Shown here: in pieces, positions 48,283 to 60,771 of the stretch
Position numbering within the stretch: the stretch's first letter is position 1
Layout of the letters: each line of letters starts with the position of its first letter
Assembly (NCBI GenBank): GCA_002708825.1
Contig: PAPF01000029.1
Coordinates: forward strand, 1 to 64,000
DNA length: 64,000 nt
Origin: Phyllobacteriaceae bacterium
GTDB lineage: Bacteria > Pseudomonadota > Alphaproteobacteria > Rhizobiales > Rhizobiaceae
Direction of reading: 5' to 3'
Notes under the pieces: generated by a model
What the model saw: the letters and a program-made list of their open reading frames with translations, nothing else
Databases searched by the model: none
What the model was told of the DNA's origin: nothing
Program-made: the position numbers and the translations under genes

Positions 48283-48444
48283 CGTTTTCCCCTCCCTTTC
48301 GGGATCGTGAATCTCGGCCCGGGCCCCGGGCCGGCCCCTCGTCAGGACCGGCGGCATGCTGCGCCCGCGCACGGCCTGCCGGGTTGACCGGGATCAATCC
48401 GGCAGGTGTACTTTGGTGCAAATGCACGCAGCCGGACGGACGCG

Positions 48445-49197
48445 TCAGTCCTGCGCCAAGGGCAGCACCTGGCCCGTGACGGCACCGCCGTCGACGGTGA
48501 ATTCGCTGCCTGTCGAGTAGGTCGCCTCGCACATCAGGAAGCGGACCATGCGGGCCACCTCGTCGGCTTCACCGAAACGGGGGATCGGTTGCGCGGCCGC
48601 CACCTCGTCGCCCATGCCGTCGGTCATCGGCGTGCGGATGGGACCCGGATGCACCGAGACGACCCGGATGCCGTCGGGCGCCAGATCCAGCGCTGCGGCC
48701 TTGGTGAGCCCGCGCACGCCCCACTTGCTGGCGACATAGGCGGCCAGCCCGCCATAGCCCTGCAGACCGGCCGTCGAGGAGGTGTTGACGATCACCCCGC
48801 CACCGGCGCGCTTCAGCGCGGGCGCCGAGGCCCGTATCCCGAGGAAGACGCCATGAAGGTTGATGTCGGTCACCCGCCGGAACTCCTCCGGCGTGCAATC
48901 GTTGATGCCGGCGAAGGACACCACCCCGGCATTGTTGAACAAGGCGTCGAGGCCGCCGAAGGCCTCTTCCGCCGCCGCCACGGCAGCCTGCCAGTCATCG
49001 GCGCTTGTAACGTCGAGATGACGGTAGATGGCATTGCCGCCCAGTTCGGCGGCCAGCGCCTCGCCTTCGCCGTCGAGCACGTCGGCCAGCATCACTTTCG
49101 CCCCGTCCGCGGCCATGAGCCGGGCCGTGGCCGCGCCGATGCCCCGTGCAGCACCTGTCATGAGAATGCGCAATCCGGAAGGATGACGGATGGTCAT
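48445..49197 (-). CDS. Short-chain dehydrogenase/reductase (SDR)
   Basis: A 250-residue classical SDR: cofactor loop MTGAARGIGAATARLMA, NNAGVVSF, the catalytic Ser in GVIVNTSSTAG and the YxxxK of YGGLAAYVASKWG, then PGPIRTPMTDGM and the final ATYSTGSEFTVDGG. The aspartate in VMLADVLD after strand 2 favours NAD(H). Substrate unknown; the annotation should stay at family level. Confidence 0.92.
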   Translation of the reverse strand: MTIRHPSGLRILMTGAARGIGAATARLMAADGAKVMLADVLDGEGEALAAELGGNAIYRHLDVTSADDWQAAVAAAEEAFGGLDALFNNAGVVSFAGINDCTPEEFRRVTDINLHGVFLGIRASAPALKRAGGGVIVNTSSTAGLQGYGGLAAYVASKWGVRGLTKAAALDLAPDGIRVVSVHPGPIRTPMTDGMGDEVAAAQPIPRFGEADEVARMVRFLMCEATYSTGSEFTVDGGAVTGQVLPLAQD

Positions 49198-49517
49198 GTC
49201 GTGTCTCCGTGTCTGTTGCCGGTGTCCGCCCCGCGCTCATACCAAGCCAGCATGAAGACCCGATGTGATTGACCAGGATCAGCCCGGCCGTTCGAAGCCA
49301 TCCGGAACGCTTCGGGCGGCCCGCCGGAAAGGTTCCATCAAGAACCGTAAATATCTGTAATATTAAAACAATTCATATGTCGGGAGGCTGCGTCGAAGTG
49401 AAATCCGGGCCGTCAATCCGCCGCATTCGGCAGGCCGATTGAGAGCCGTTCGCGGCGGTTCTCCCGGCCGGCACGAACAGCATGAACCCGAAAACGGGAG
49501 GAACAAGGAGTCATTCC
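49198..49517. other. Intergenic region upstream of the EF-hand gene
   Basis: The 320 bases hold no gene I can support. An AT-rich segment at 49348-49380 (AAATATCTGTAATATTAAAA) is the likely promoter area for the divergent SDR gene, the EF-hand gene or both. Confidence 0.4.
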
Positions 49518-49745
49518 ATGAAGAAGCTCATCCTGGCCCTGGGCCTGTCCACCTTCGCCTTCGCGCCGCTCCATGCACAGGACGCAGACTTTGCAACGAC
49601 AGACGCCAACGGCGACGGCATGGTGACCATGGAGGAAGCCACGGCGGCCGGCTACACCTGGACGGACGAGGAATTCGCAGGCGCCGACGCCGACGGTTCC
49701 GGCGCGCTTTCCGAAGAGGAATTCACCGCCGCCACGGCCGGCTGA
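49518..49745 (+). CDS. Small periplasmic EF-hand protein
   Basis: A 75-residue protein with a signal peptide (MKKLILALGLSTFAFAPLHA) and two EF-hand loops of 12 residues, DANGDGMVTMEE and DADGSGALSEEE, each with acidic or polar residues at positions 1, 3, 5 and 12. It should bind calcium in the periplasm. AAGGAG before 49518 decides the start. Short EF-hand proteins of this kind are frequent in alphaproteobacteria, mostly without known partner. Confidence 0.86.
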   Translation: MKKLILALGLSTFAFAPLHAQDADFATTDANGDGMVTMEEATAAGYTWTDEEFAGADADGSGALSEEEFTAATAG

Positions 49746-49770
49746 TCAACCTTGATCTCTTTCTCCGGTG

Positions 49771-49940
49771 TCGCACGTTGAGCCCGCTTCCACGGGCGAA
49801 GCGCAAGACCCGGAGCACTGGGAAACACGGCGTCGCACGTTGAGCCCGCTCTCGCGGGCGAAGCGCAAGATCCGGAGCAACGGAAACCAAGGCGTCGCAC
49901 GTTGAGCCCGCTTCCGCGGGCGAAGGGCCGGGACCCGGAC
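49771..49940. repeat. Three tandem copies of a 62-bp palindromic element
   Basis: TCGCACGTTGAGCCCGC starts at 49771, 49833 and 49895, exactly 62 bases apart. Each copy continues with a short hairpin (GCCCGC..GCGGGC) and, in the first two copies, CGAAGCGCAAGAYCCGGAGCA; the third copy diverges after the hairpin (CGAAGGGCCGGGACCCGGACC). The copies differ at only a few positions, so duplication is recent. A related sequence occurs inside uvrB at about 56265-56302, which marks it as a dispersed element. No ORF in it is plausible. Confidence 0.85.
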
Positions 49941-50006
49941 CATGAACAGGACCCGGAGACCGCGTCACGGAAACCCCATCAATGTGGCGCGTGATCCGGA
50001 TGCGAG

Positions 50007-50034
50007 CCCCGGCAGCCATTGGCTGCCGGGGTTT
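50007..50034 (+). terminator. Intrinsic terminator
   Basis: Perfect 11-bp stem CCCCGGCAGCC/GGCTGCCGGGG followed by TTTGTTTG, between the repeat array and msrA; it would end transcripts coming from the EF-hand gene. Confidence 0.85.
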
Positions 50035-50054
50035 GTTTGCCGGGCCGGCGGCGA

Positions 50055-50567
50055 TCAGCCGGCCGCGCGCCTGGGCAGCACCCAGCCCGGCCGCGGGAAG
50101 TGGCAGGTATAGCCGTTGGGATAGCGCTCCAGATAATCCTGGTGCTCCGGTTCCGCCTCCCAGAAATCGCCGGCCGGCTCCACCTCGGTCACCACCTTGC
50201 CCGGCCAGAGGCCGGAGGTCTCGACATCGGCGATGGTGTCGCGCGCAACCACCTCCTGCTCGGGCGACAGGAAATAGATCGCGGACCGGTAGGACCGGCC
50301 GATATCGTTGCCCTGCCGGTTGAGCGTCGTGGGATCGTGGATCTGGAAGAAAAATTCCAGCAGGTCGCGATAGCTGATCCGCGCCGGATCGAAGACGATC
50401 TCGATGCCCTCGGCATGGTCGCCATGGTTGCGATAGGTGGCATTGGGCACATCGCCGCCGGTATAGCCGACGCGCGTGGACAGCACGCCCGGAAGCTTGC
50501 GGATGAGATCCTGCATGCCCCAGAAGCACCCGCCCGCGAGAATGGCGGTCTCGGTCTTGTCAGTCAT
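50055..50567 (-). CDS. msrA: Peptide-methionine (S)-S-oxide reductase MsrA
   Basis: A 170-residue MsrA with the active-site loop [46 protein letters not shown] and [27 protein letters not shown]. It reduces methionine-S-sulfoxide in proteins. The C-terminal part ([24 protein letters not shown]) holds the resolving cysteine. No MsrB is adjacent. Confidence 0.97.
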   Translation of the reverse strand: MTDKTETAILAGGCFWGMQDLIRKLPGVLSTRVGYTGGDVPNATYRNHGDHAEGIEIVFDPARISYRDLLEFFFQIHDPTTLNRQGNDIGRSYRSAIYFLSPEQEVVARDTIADVETSGLWPGKVVTEVEPAGDFWEAEPEHQDYLERYPNGYTCHFPRPGWVLPRRAAG

Positions 50568-50704
50568 GGAATGAAACCTCCTGCTTTGGGCCGCGATGGA
50601 AGATATGGCCCGGAACCGGGCCGGACAAGGTTCGAGGGTTGCCGGCTTCCTGATTTCAGCTTTTTATGAAATGCTGTTTTTAAAAAGAAAACGGAGCGGA
50701 TGAA

Positions 50705-52309
50705 ATGCCCGGCTATTTCGGTGGACCAGATCCCGATTCTTTCGAGGGAACCGCCTCTGCGGACATCTTTTATGGCGGCGGCGGCTACGACACCTTCTAT
50801 GGGGTCGGCGGTTCCGATGAAATGTATGCCGGCGATGACGGTGCCCTGATGTATGGCGGCGCCGATGGCGACACGATTTTCTTCTACGGCGATATCGACG
50901 ACGAGAACGGCCATGGTGACGCCGGAAACGACACGTTCAACGTCGTTGACGGCGTGAACGACAACGATTCGATCTATGGTGGTGACTGTGTTGACAGCGT
51001 CTATTTCTACGGACGCGTGAACTACGTGATCAATCTTGGAACTGAAACGATTACCCCCATGTTTTCCTATACAGGGTCGGCCGATATTTCCGGGATTGAA
51101 TACATATATGGCGGCGATGGCGCCGAGGAATTCTTTGGCAGCGACAGTGCAGACCATTTTTACGCTGGCATAGGCCAGGACGGGCTCTATGGCGGCGCGG
51201 GTTACGACTATCTCTATGGTGGATTTGGCTATGATTATCTGCGTGCGGGAGCCGATGGCGGCTATCTGGATGGCGGCGCGAGCAACGACACATTTCGTTC
51301 TTACGGCGCGATCGATCATGAAGACATGTATGGCGGTCGCGACGACGATACCTTCTGGGTCGAAGAGGGCATCAACGCGGAGGATGATTTCGATGGCGGC
51401 GATGGTGTCGATACATTCCGCTTCACCGGTTCGGCCCAGAACAATGCGGTAATCGCGGACCTGGACGCGGGCACCATCAACTACCGCTATGGGGGCTTTT
51501 CCCAGGACGTGGACCTGGTGGGGTTTGAAATCATCTATACCACTCCCGGAAATGACATCGTCATTGGAAACGCCAGCAACAACACCATCAGTAGCGGCGG
51601 CGGGGATGACATCCTGTATGGCGGCGATGGCGCCGATACGATTTATGGTGGCACGGGGAATGACACCATTTCTGGCGGCGCGGGTGCCGACAGGCTCTAT
51701 GGTTACTCGCAGTACGGCAGCAGCGGCGGTATGGACATTCTCGATTACACCGGCTCGAATGCGGCTGTCACCATTTCACTGGCCACGGAGACGGCCAGCG
51801 GCGGCCATGCAACCGGCGACCGCATCGACGGTTTTTCAGGCGTGATAGGCTCTGCCTACAACGACCGGCTGATTGGTAACAATGCCGACAACCAGTTCCA
51901 GGGCGGCGCGGGAAACGACGTGTTCCTTGGCTACAACGGCGGAGACCGCCTTGAGGGGGGAACCGGGCGGGACGTCATCTACAGCGGCAATGGCAGCGAC
52001 GTGATCGTCTATACGGACCTGGGCGACTCGACACTCCTGTTTGCGGGCAGGGACAGGATTCAGGATTTCCAGAACGGTGTGGACCGGTTTGACCTGTCCG
52101 CGATCGACGCGGATACGGCAACGGCGGGCGATCAGGCCTTCACCTATGTCGATGGTTCGTTCACGGGCGTGGCCGGCCAGTTGCGGTCATGGGAATCCGC
52201 GGGCCTCACATTCATTGAAGGGGATGTGAACGGTGACCGGATCGCGGATTTCCGTATCGAACTGCTGGGCACGGGCCTTGGCATCGATATGGGCGATTTC
52301 ATATTCTGA
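50705..52309 (+). CDS. RTX-type calcium-binding repeat protein
   Basis: A 534-residue protein almost entirely of glycine/aspartate-rich repeats (GGxGxDxFYGG, for example YGGDGADTIYGGTGNDTISG) with the serralysin C-terminal beta-roll domain at the end (GRDRIQDFQNGVDRFDLSAI, DVNGDRIADFRIELLG). There is no N-terminal signal and no enzyme domain. This is the usual form of an RTX substrate of a type I secretion system, exported through its C-terminal end. No T1SS genes are in the window. G+C is lower than in neighbouring genes. The N-terminal copies are irregular, as if eroded. Confidence 0.88.
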   Translation: MPGYFGGPDPDSFEGTASADIFYGGGGYDTFYGVGGSDEMYAGDDGALMYGGADGDTIFFYGDIDDENGHGDAGNDTFNVVDGVNDNDSIYGGDCVDSVYFYGRVNYVINLGTETITPMFSYTGSADISGIEYIYGGDGAEEFFGSDSADHFYAGIGQDGLYGGAGYDYLYGGFGYDYLRAGADGGYLDGGASNDTFRSYGAIDHEDMYGGRDDDTFWVEEGINAEDDFDGGDGVDTFRFTGSAQNNAVIADLDAGTINYRYGGFSQDVDLVGFEIIYTTPGNDIVIGNASNNTISSGGGDDILYGGDGADTIYGGTGNDTISGGAGADRLYGYSQYGSSGGMDILDYTGSNAAVTISLATETASGGHATGDRIDGFSGVIGSAYNDRLIGNNADNQFQGGAGNDVFLGYNGGDRLEGGTGRDVIYSGNGSDVIVYTDLGDSTLLFAGRDRIQDFQNGVDRFDLSAIDADTATAGDQAFTYVDGSFTGVAGQLRSWESAGLTFIEGDVNGDRIADFRIELLGTGLGIDMGDFIF

Positions 52310-52414
52310 CGGCATCCGACGGTCTTGCGCGCGCTGCGCACTCTACGGCAAGAGTAGAGCTGGAAAGCCCTTGTTGAGAATCCGAATGAAGCATTTACTT
52401 TCGAGTTTGCCGGC

Positions 52415-53338
52415 ATGAAAGGTGTGTTTGTCCACAAGCCGGACAGTCCGTATGACGATGTGACAGGCGAGCGATATCATTTCCCAAAGAACTATCTCGG
52501 GCGCGTCGAAGAGACCGTTGGCGACTTGATCGTCTATTACGAGAAGGGTGAGCGCAAAGGGGACAATCACTACACTGGCTGCGCACGCGTGAATTCGATC
52601 TCCACTGACACATCACGAGCCGGACATTTCTATGCCCATCTCGAAGACTACATCGATTTTGATAGACACGTTTACTACCGTGAGGATGGCGGGTTTGAGA
52701 AAAAGCTCGTCTTGCCGGACGGTTCGATCAACGGAGGCGTGGCAATCAACGCCGTCCGGCTGATCGGCGAGGATGAATTTGCACGGATCATCAAAGCTGG
52801 ACTTTCCGAAGAGCCGGAATGGCCGGACCGATACGATCAGTCGGAGGTCGAGAAACCACTTTACGATCAACCCTCAACACCGGGCTTTTTCGACTATGGC
52901 GCGAATCAGCCCGAAATCATTGGTGCGCCAGCCAATCGCCCTGTAATCGAGCAATTGGTTACACGGAAATGGCGGGACCGGAAGTTCAAGCATCACGTCA
53001 GGCAGGCATATGACCGCACCTGCGCATTTACCGGGCTTCGTCTCATCAATGGAAAGGGCAGACCGGAAGTGGAGGCGGCTCACATACGCCCGGTCGAACA
53101 TGGCGGGAATGACTGGGTCCGCAATGGGATTGCATTGTCGGGTACCGTCCACTGGATGTTCGATCGCGGACTATTGTCTCTCTCCGATGATTTCACCATT
53201 CTGACTTCCCGGCATCTGAACCACGATGTCGGGCACCTGCTCAGGCCGGACATGAAGGCGCTCGTGCCTGCCGACGACCGGCTTCAGCCTCACCCCCTCT
53301 ACTTGAACTGGCATCGCGAAAACTGCTTCAAGGGATAG
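52415..53338 (+). CDS. HNH endonuclease with N-terminal PUA/EVE-like domain
   Basis: A 307-residue nuclease. The C-terminal HNH_2-type domain (PF13391) reads [36 protein letters not shown], then [24 protein letters not shown], giving the catalytic H of AHI, N and H (HNH). The N-terminal 130 residues ([35 protein letters not shown]) have the look of a small beta-barrel of the PUA/EVE group, as in modification-dependent restriction enzymes. It stands alone between the RTX gene and uvrB and is lower in G+C than its neighbours. Role in restriction of modified DNA is inference. Confidence 0.8.
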   Translation: MKGVFVHKPDSPYDDVTGERYHFPKNYLGRVEETVGDLIVYYEKGERKGDNHYTGCARVNSISTDTSRAGHFYAHLEDYIDFDRHVYYREDGGFEKKLVLPDGSINGGVAINAVRLIGEDEFARIIKAGLSEEPEWPDRYDQSEVEKPLYDQPSTPGFFDYGANQPEIIGAPANRPVIEQLVTRKWRDRKFKHHVRQAYDRTCAFTGLRLINGKGRPEVEAAHIRPVEHGGNDWVRNGIALSGTVHWMFDRGLLSLSDDFTILTSRHLNHDVGHLLRPDMKALVPADDRLQPHPLYLNWHRENCFKG

Positions 53339-53426
53339 TCCCTCCCGCCACCCTCCTGTCAGCATCCCCTTCGCGCCTCCCCTCCCGCCCCTTCCCTTTC
53401 GGCGGGACTCTGCCCATATTGCCGCC

Positions 53427-56413
<2,987 letters not shown>

Positions 56414-56417
<4 letters not shown>

Positions 56418-56992
56418 GGAAGGCCGCCCTCGCCCTCCTGCTCATGGCCCTTCCGGCCCAGGCCGGCGAATGGAAGGCCACGGAGCGCGTCGCCACCTAT
56501 CCGGTGACGGGCGCAACCGGGCTGGCGCTCTACCGCTCCATCGGCGAAAACGGCCCGCGCCTCGGCCCCGGCGCCAGCGCCATCGCGCATACCAGTTTCG
56601 ACCTGAAATGGCGCCGCGACTACCACCCGGAGGGCAGCGCCTGCACGCTGCGCGGCGCCCTGCCCTTCCTCACCATCACCACCACGTTGCCAAGGCCCGA
56701 GACGCCCCTGACCGGCGCGCTCGCCCGCCGCTGGCAGGCCTTCATCGACGGCATCAGGGCGCATGAGGCCGTCCACGCGGCCATGATCCACGACCTTGTG
56801 CGCGCCATCGTCAGCGACACGGTGGGCACGCGCACGGAAAACGACCCCGGCTGCACGAAAATCCGCCCGCTGATCCTGCAGAAGGTTAAGGCGGCCTATG
56901 CCCGCCACCAGGCCCGCTCCCGCGCCTTCGACCGCGACGAGATGGGCAGCGGCGGCAATGTGGAAGGGCTGATAAGGGCGCTGGTGGAGTGA
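56414..56992 (+). CDS. DUF922 putative zinc protease (GTG start)
   Basis: A 192-residue exported protein with a signal peptide ([16 protein letters not shown]) and a DUF922 domain: [26 protein letters not shown] and the zinc-binding helix [15 protein letters not shown] (HExxH). It overlaps the uvrB stop by four bases (GTGA), so it is coupled to uvrB, an odd functional pair that recurs in Rhizobiales. The GTG at 56414 is the only start giving the signal peptide. Confidence 0.87.
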
Positions 56993-57005
56993 GGGGGGGG
57001 GGGGG
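56993..57005 (+). repeat. Tract of 13 consecutive G
   Basis: Thirteen G residues directly follow the DUF922 stop codon and precede the AT-rich ATPase gene by about 73 bases. Such runs slip during replication and are also an assembly weak point. Confidence 0.9.
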
Positions 57006-57077
57006 CATTCTTAGCCGACGCTTGTAAGATAACACTCAGAAGTCTGAACTAAACAGTGTCCAAGAATGAGGGTGAAC

Positions 57078-58544
57078 ATGCTTTTCACTGAAGAAAATAT
57101 TGATTTGATTTTTGGAAAAGATGACGCTGAGAACGAGGATGAAGACCGTTTTCGACAGTATTTTTTTTCTAATGATGCCTATGAGAGGATCCTTTCCAAT
57201 ACGAGTTTTCGAATTTTAGTCGGACACAAGGGGGTTGGGAAAAGCGCTATCCTTAAAAGGGCGCATCTTGATAAGATCGATAAGTCAGAAGTATCAATAT
57301 TTTTAAGGCCAGACGACATCATCTCAGTAATCGAAACAGCACCTCGGGATGTTAACTTTAATTCACTTATTGAGCACTGGAAAAAAGGAATTGTAACTGT
57401 AATTTCAAACAAAATTTTTTCCGAAAATTCAAGAAGTTTTTTAGGAAAAATTTCAAATAGCGGTCAATTCGATTTTGGAGGTATTTCAGATGCAATAAGT
57501 GATTTTGTCAACAACAATAAGAATGCGCTTGGGAAAGCTATCAAAAGCTCAGTCGTAGAGCATTTAGCGAAGGGATCGAGAATTCACATATTTATAGACG
57601 ACATCGACAGAGGATGGTCCGCTTCAAAAATTGATATTCTGAATATTTCTGCATTAATAAATGCAATTCGTGATATATCTGGTGCTCAAAATCGGCTTTT
57701 TTTTCGTATTGGCTTAAGAGCAGATGTCTACTATTTGGTGCGAACATCAGATGAATCTACTGACAAGATTGAAGGCAATGTAGTCTGGCTTAAATGGACA
57801 AATCATGAAATTTTGTCTGTTATAGCGAAGCGTGTTTCCACTTTTTTTAGACTAGATTATTCACAAGAATACATTGTTGGAATGAGTCAATCGGATATTG
57901 ATAAAAATATACTTAGTAAAGTTATTACAGAAAAGTTTGATGTAGGAAGAGGTCATTGGTCAAATCGACCAATACATAATATTTTACTTTCTCTTACAAG
58001 AAAACGACCAAGAGATCTGGTAAAATTGCTAAGATCTTCAGCGCTTAAAGCAAAAAAATCTAATATAATATCTGCTTCAAATCTCGAAGAAACATTTTTT
58101 AGTTATTCTAATGAGAGGCTTCAGGATGTTATTAATGAGTTTCGTTCAGAACTAGAAAATGTTGAGGATTTACTTATGTCGATGCGCCCGCTCAAAAAGG
58201 AGCGGAAAGCAAGTACCTCATTTCTTTTCACAAACGATGAGCTTTCAAAAAAAATAACAAATGCATTAAGGCAAAGAACTTTTGTTTTTAGAAATGGAAA
58301 ACCCGCGACATCGAAGGCAATACATCAGTTCCTGTATAAGATAGATTTTATTACTGCTAGAATTGAAAAAAATGATCATATAGAACGATTGCACTTTGAT
58401 GAAAGTCGTTTTCTCGCACATGAAATTGCTGACTTTGGATATAAATGGGAGATTCATCCCGCATATCGCTGGGCTCTTGAGCCACAAGACGTTAATGATG
58501 TTATAGATTCTCTTCGAGACGACGTAAGGTTCAGTTTTAATTGA
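57078..58544 (+). CDS. AT-rich P-loop ATPase of Sll1717 type
   Basis: A 488-residue protein unlike its surroundings: about one third G+C by eye in a genome above 60%. The N-terminus LFTEENIDLIFGKDDAENED is followed by the Walker A loop LVGHKGVGKSAILKRA (residues about 49-64) and the Walker B strand RIHIFIDDIDRGWSASK. The middle and C-terminal parts are helix-rich (winged-helix-like RPRDLVKLLRSSAL, KKITNALRQRTFVFRNG). The pattern FGKxDAE and the DDIDRGW segment fit the P-loop ATPase Sll1717 family, STAND/KAP-like proteins suspected of roles in defence. GAGGGTGAAC stands before the ATG at 57078, preferred to 57066. Confidence 0.82.
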   Translation: MLFTEENIDLIFGKDDAENEDEDRFRQYFFSNDAYERILSNTSFRILVGHKGVGKSAILKRAHLDKIDKSEVSIFLRPDDIISVIETAPRDVNFNSLIEHWKKGIVTVISNKIFSENSRSFLGKISNSGQFDFGGISDAISDFVNNNKNALGKAIKSSVVEHLAKGSRIHIFIDDIDRGWSASKIDILNISALINAIRDISGAQNRLFFRIGLRADVYYLVRTSDESTDKIEGNVVWLKWTNHEILSVIAKRVSTFFRLDYSQEYIVGMSQSDIDKNILSKVITEKFDVGRGHWSNRPIHNILLSLTRKRPRDLVKLLRSSALKAKKSNIISASNLEETFFSYSNERLQDVINEFRSELENVEDLLMSMRPLKKERKASTSFLFTNDELSKKITNALRQRTFVFRNGKPATSKAIHQFLYKIDFITARIEKNDHIERLHFDESRFLAHEIADFGYKWEIHPAYRWALEPQDVNDVIDSLRDDVRFSFN

Positions 58545-59316
58545 TATTCATTAAAAATCATTACGATATATTCTTACACACAAAAGCCTTTTCCATGGCT
58601 TGGCTGGCGAAGCCGGGCAAGTCATCGGAAACGGCAAGAGAGGGGGAACGGGTTCAGGCGTTGTCGCTGAAGGATTTCCTGTTCAAGGAGCGGAGAACTG
58701 ACACTGCGGCCAGTCGGACAGATGGCCAGACCCCCTCTCTTTCAAATTCCAAGGGTTAGCTTCGCTAACACCAGTAATTTGCTTTCTCTCCCGCAAGGGG
58801 AGAGATTGGTGCAGCGTCTCATGGCGAGCGCCTCACAAATCCCCCTCTATCCACACCCCCTCGCCCCTCGGCTACCCTTCCTGCGCTGCCTTCAACGGGA
58901 ACGCGGGTCATGAACCGGGAAACGCGGAGGGCAGGCATGGTTGGCGGCGGAGGCGTGCGGTTGCGTCCTCCGCGTGGTCTGCAATGGGCCTTTGGCCAAC
59001 GCCCTAGCGCGGGCGGCCCGCCGGCGCCGGTCTTTTCCGGCCCGGCAGATGGGCACGAAGCCCCCGTTCACGGGCCCTGACGGGCCTGGAAGGACGGAAG
59101 GCGGAGCGGCGGCGACAAGACATGCGGCAGGCGGTCCCCGGATCGCATGAAAACAGAACAGACACGCGAAACGGTGACCGCCTGTCATTCCTGCCTCGCC
59201 CTTCATGCGGGCGAGCGTTCTTCAAAGGCCAGACGCGAAGGCGGGCGTGGCGCCGGCGGCCCACGCCCAAGGATCAGGCTTCGGGTCAGGCTTCGGAGTA
59301 CGGCTCCGGGCGAGCC
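58545..59316. other. Gap after the AT-rich island without a gene
   Basis: The 772 bases contain no supportable gene. A small frame at 58541-58759 shows no homology I know. Two compact hairpins occur: GTTAGC-TTC-GCTAAC at 58755-58769 and TCTCTCCC-GCAAG-GGGAGAGA at 58785-58805, the latter a motif that recurs between genes in alphaproteobacteria. The composition returns to G+C-rich from about 58590, so the AT-rich segment ends near the ATPase stop. The remainder looks like decayed sequence. Confidence 0.45.
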
Positions 59317-59586
59317 TCAGCGGTTGACGCGGCAGCCGCGGCGGCGCTCCTCGCGCTGGATCTCGGCCACCCGGCGCTGCTCCCAGCGCGACAGGCGCGG
59401 ATTGGTGGTCCAGCAGTCGTAATTGCGGAAGACGCGGCGCGCCATCCGGGTCTGGAAGCAATAGCCGTTCTCGGCATAGATCAGGTTGCGCTCGTACCAC
59501 AGGTCATAGCAACTCTGGGCCGAGGCGGCGGTGGGAATGGCGGCTGCCGAAATGGCGAGCGCGGCGGCGACAAGCAGTTTCCTCAT
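59317..59586 (-). CDS. Secreted YARHG-domain protein
   Basis: An 89-residue protein with a signal peptide (MRKLLVAAALAISAAAIPTAASA) and the YARHG domain: SCYDLWYERNLIYAENGYCF and FRNYDCWTTNPRLSRWEQRRV. The YxxRNxIYAxNGYCF signature is clear. The domain is extracellular and of unknown function. The start at 59586 is the signal peptide methionine. Confidence 0.88.
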   Translation of the reverse strand: MRKLLVAAALAISAAAIPTAASAQSCYDLWYERNLIYAENGYCFQTRMARRVFRNYDCWTTNPRLSRWEQRRVAEIQREERRRGCRVNR

Positions 59587-59697
59587 GACCTTTTCTCCAT
59601 CGTCTCCGGCATGATCGCCGGTTCGGCCCCAGAATGGAAGCGCCCGCGAAAGCCGCATTGCCATATGTCAATGGATGCTGAAAAAAGCCGTGTCCGT

Positions 59698-60771
59698 TCA
59701 GGGCATCCAGAGCGACTGCGCCGGGCCGACCGCCAGCACACTGAACAGGCGGCCCATCTGCTCCGATCCGGCCAGCCGCTCCACCGCGTCGCGGATGCGC
59801 TCCTGCTCCGCCGCCGGCTTGCCCGCGCCCAGCGCGCCGGCGCGTTCCAGCAGGCCCAGCGCCAGCAGGAAATCGCCCTGGCCGGCGATCCGCGCCGCAA
59901 GCCCCGCAGAGGCGGCCGCGCGCGCCAGCGCGGCGAAATCCACATGCGCGGTCAGGTCCGCCGCGCCGGGATGTGCCAGCACCGGGTCCGGGCGGTGGCG
60001 CTTCACCGCCTGCAGCGTGTCGCCGCAGGCCGGGTTTTCATAACCGTAGTCGGGGAACAGCCCGGCCCCGCCTTGGGTGGCGATGCGTCCGGCGATCACC
60101 TCCATCAGCGCGGCGCGCTGCGGCGCCACTTCCGCGATGGCGCCTTCCGGGGCATGGGCTGCATCGGGCGGCAGCAGCGCCGGGTCGGCCGGCAGCGCGC
60201 CCGCCAGGAAGGCGAGATCGCCCTCCACCGCGCCCACCATGCGCTCGCGCCAGGCGCCGCCGGCCTTGACGAACTGGCGCACTGGCACGGCATCGAACAG
60301 CTCGTTGCCGATGATGATGAGCGGCAGGGCGGGCAGCGCCTCCCCCCGGTCCACCCAGGCCGGGGCCGCCGGGGCGCCTGCCAGCCGCTCGCGCTGGATG
60401 GCGGCCAGGCGCGGGCTGGCCTCGACGAGGTGCACCCGTGCCGCGCGCAGGATCGCCCCGCCGTCGAGACGGCCCAGCACGCGCAGCATGTCGGCCATCA
60501 TCGTGCCGCGTCCCGGCCCGATCTCGGCGAAGACGAAGGGCGACGGGCTGCCCGCCGCCTGCCAGTTGCGGAAGGCCCAGACGGCCAGCAATTCGCCGAA
60601 CATCTGGCTGATTTCCGGCGCGGTGGTGAAATCGCCCTGCGCACCGAAGGGATCGCGCGTGGTATAGTAGCCATGGGCCGGATCGAACAGGCAGGCGGCG
60701 AAGTAGTCTGCCACGCTCATCGGCCCGGTCAGCGCGATGCGGGCCATGAGCCTGTCTTTCAGCGCCGTCAC
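59698..60771 (-). CDS. NDUFAF7-like SAM-dependent methyltransferase (GTG start)
   Basis: A 357-residue methyltransferase of PF02636 (MidA/NDUFAF7 family). Conserved features: [59 protein letters not shown] (SAM loop) and [17 protein letters not shown]. The mitochondrial relative symmetrically dimethylates an arginine of a complex I subunit; the bacterial role is presumably alike. Translation starts at GTG 60771, overlapping the lgt stop as GTGA, so it is coupled to lgt. Confidence 0.9.
   Translation of the reverse strand: MTALKDRLMARIALTGPMSVADYFAACLFDPAHGYYTTRDPFGAQGDFTTAPEISQMFGELLAVWAFRNWQAAGSPSPFVFAEIGPGRGTMMADMLRVLGRLDGGAILRAARVHLVEASPRLAAIQRERLAGAPAAPAWVDRGEALPALPLIIIGNELFDAVPVRQFVKAGGAWRERMVGAVEGDLAFLAGALPADPALLPPDAAHAPEGAIAEVAPQRAALMEVIAGRIATQGGAGLFPDYGYENPACGDTLQAVKRHRPDPVLAHPGAADLTAHVDFAALARAAASAGLAARIAGQGDFLLALGLLERAGALGAGKPAAEQERIRDAVERLAGSEQMGRLFSVLAVGPAQSLWMP

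Noticed and set aside
49771-49940. Short CRISPR array
   Set aside because: The repeats are contiguous 62-bp copies including the between-hairpin parts; there are no variable spacers and no cas genes.
58541-58759. Small gene following the AT-rich ATPase
   Set aside because: It bridges the AT-rich to G+C-rich composition break, lacks a ribosome binding site and resembles nothing known.
58785-58805. Transcription terminator TCTCTCCC/GGGAGAGA
   Set aside because: A good stem but no T-tract on either strand; more likely a dispersed intergenic repeat.
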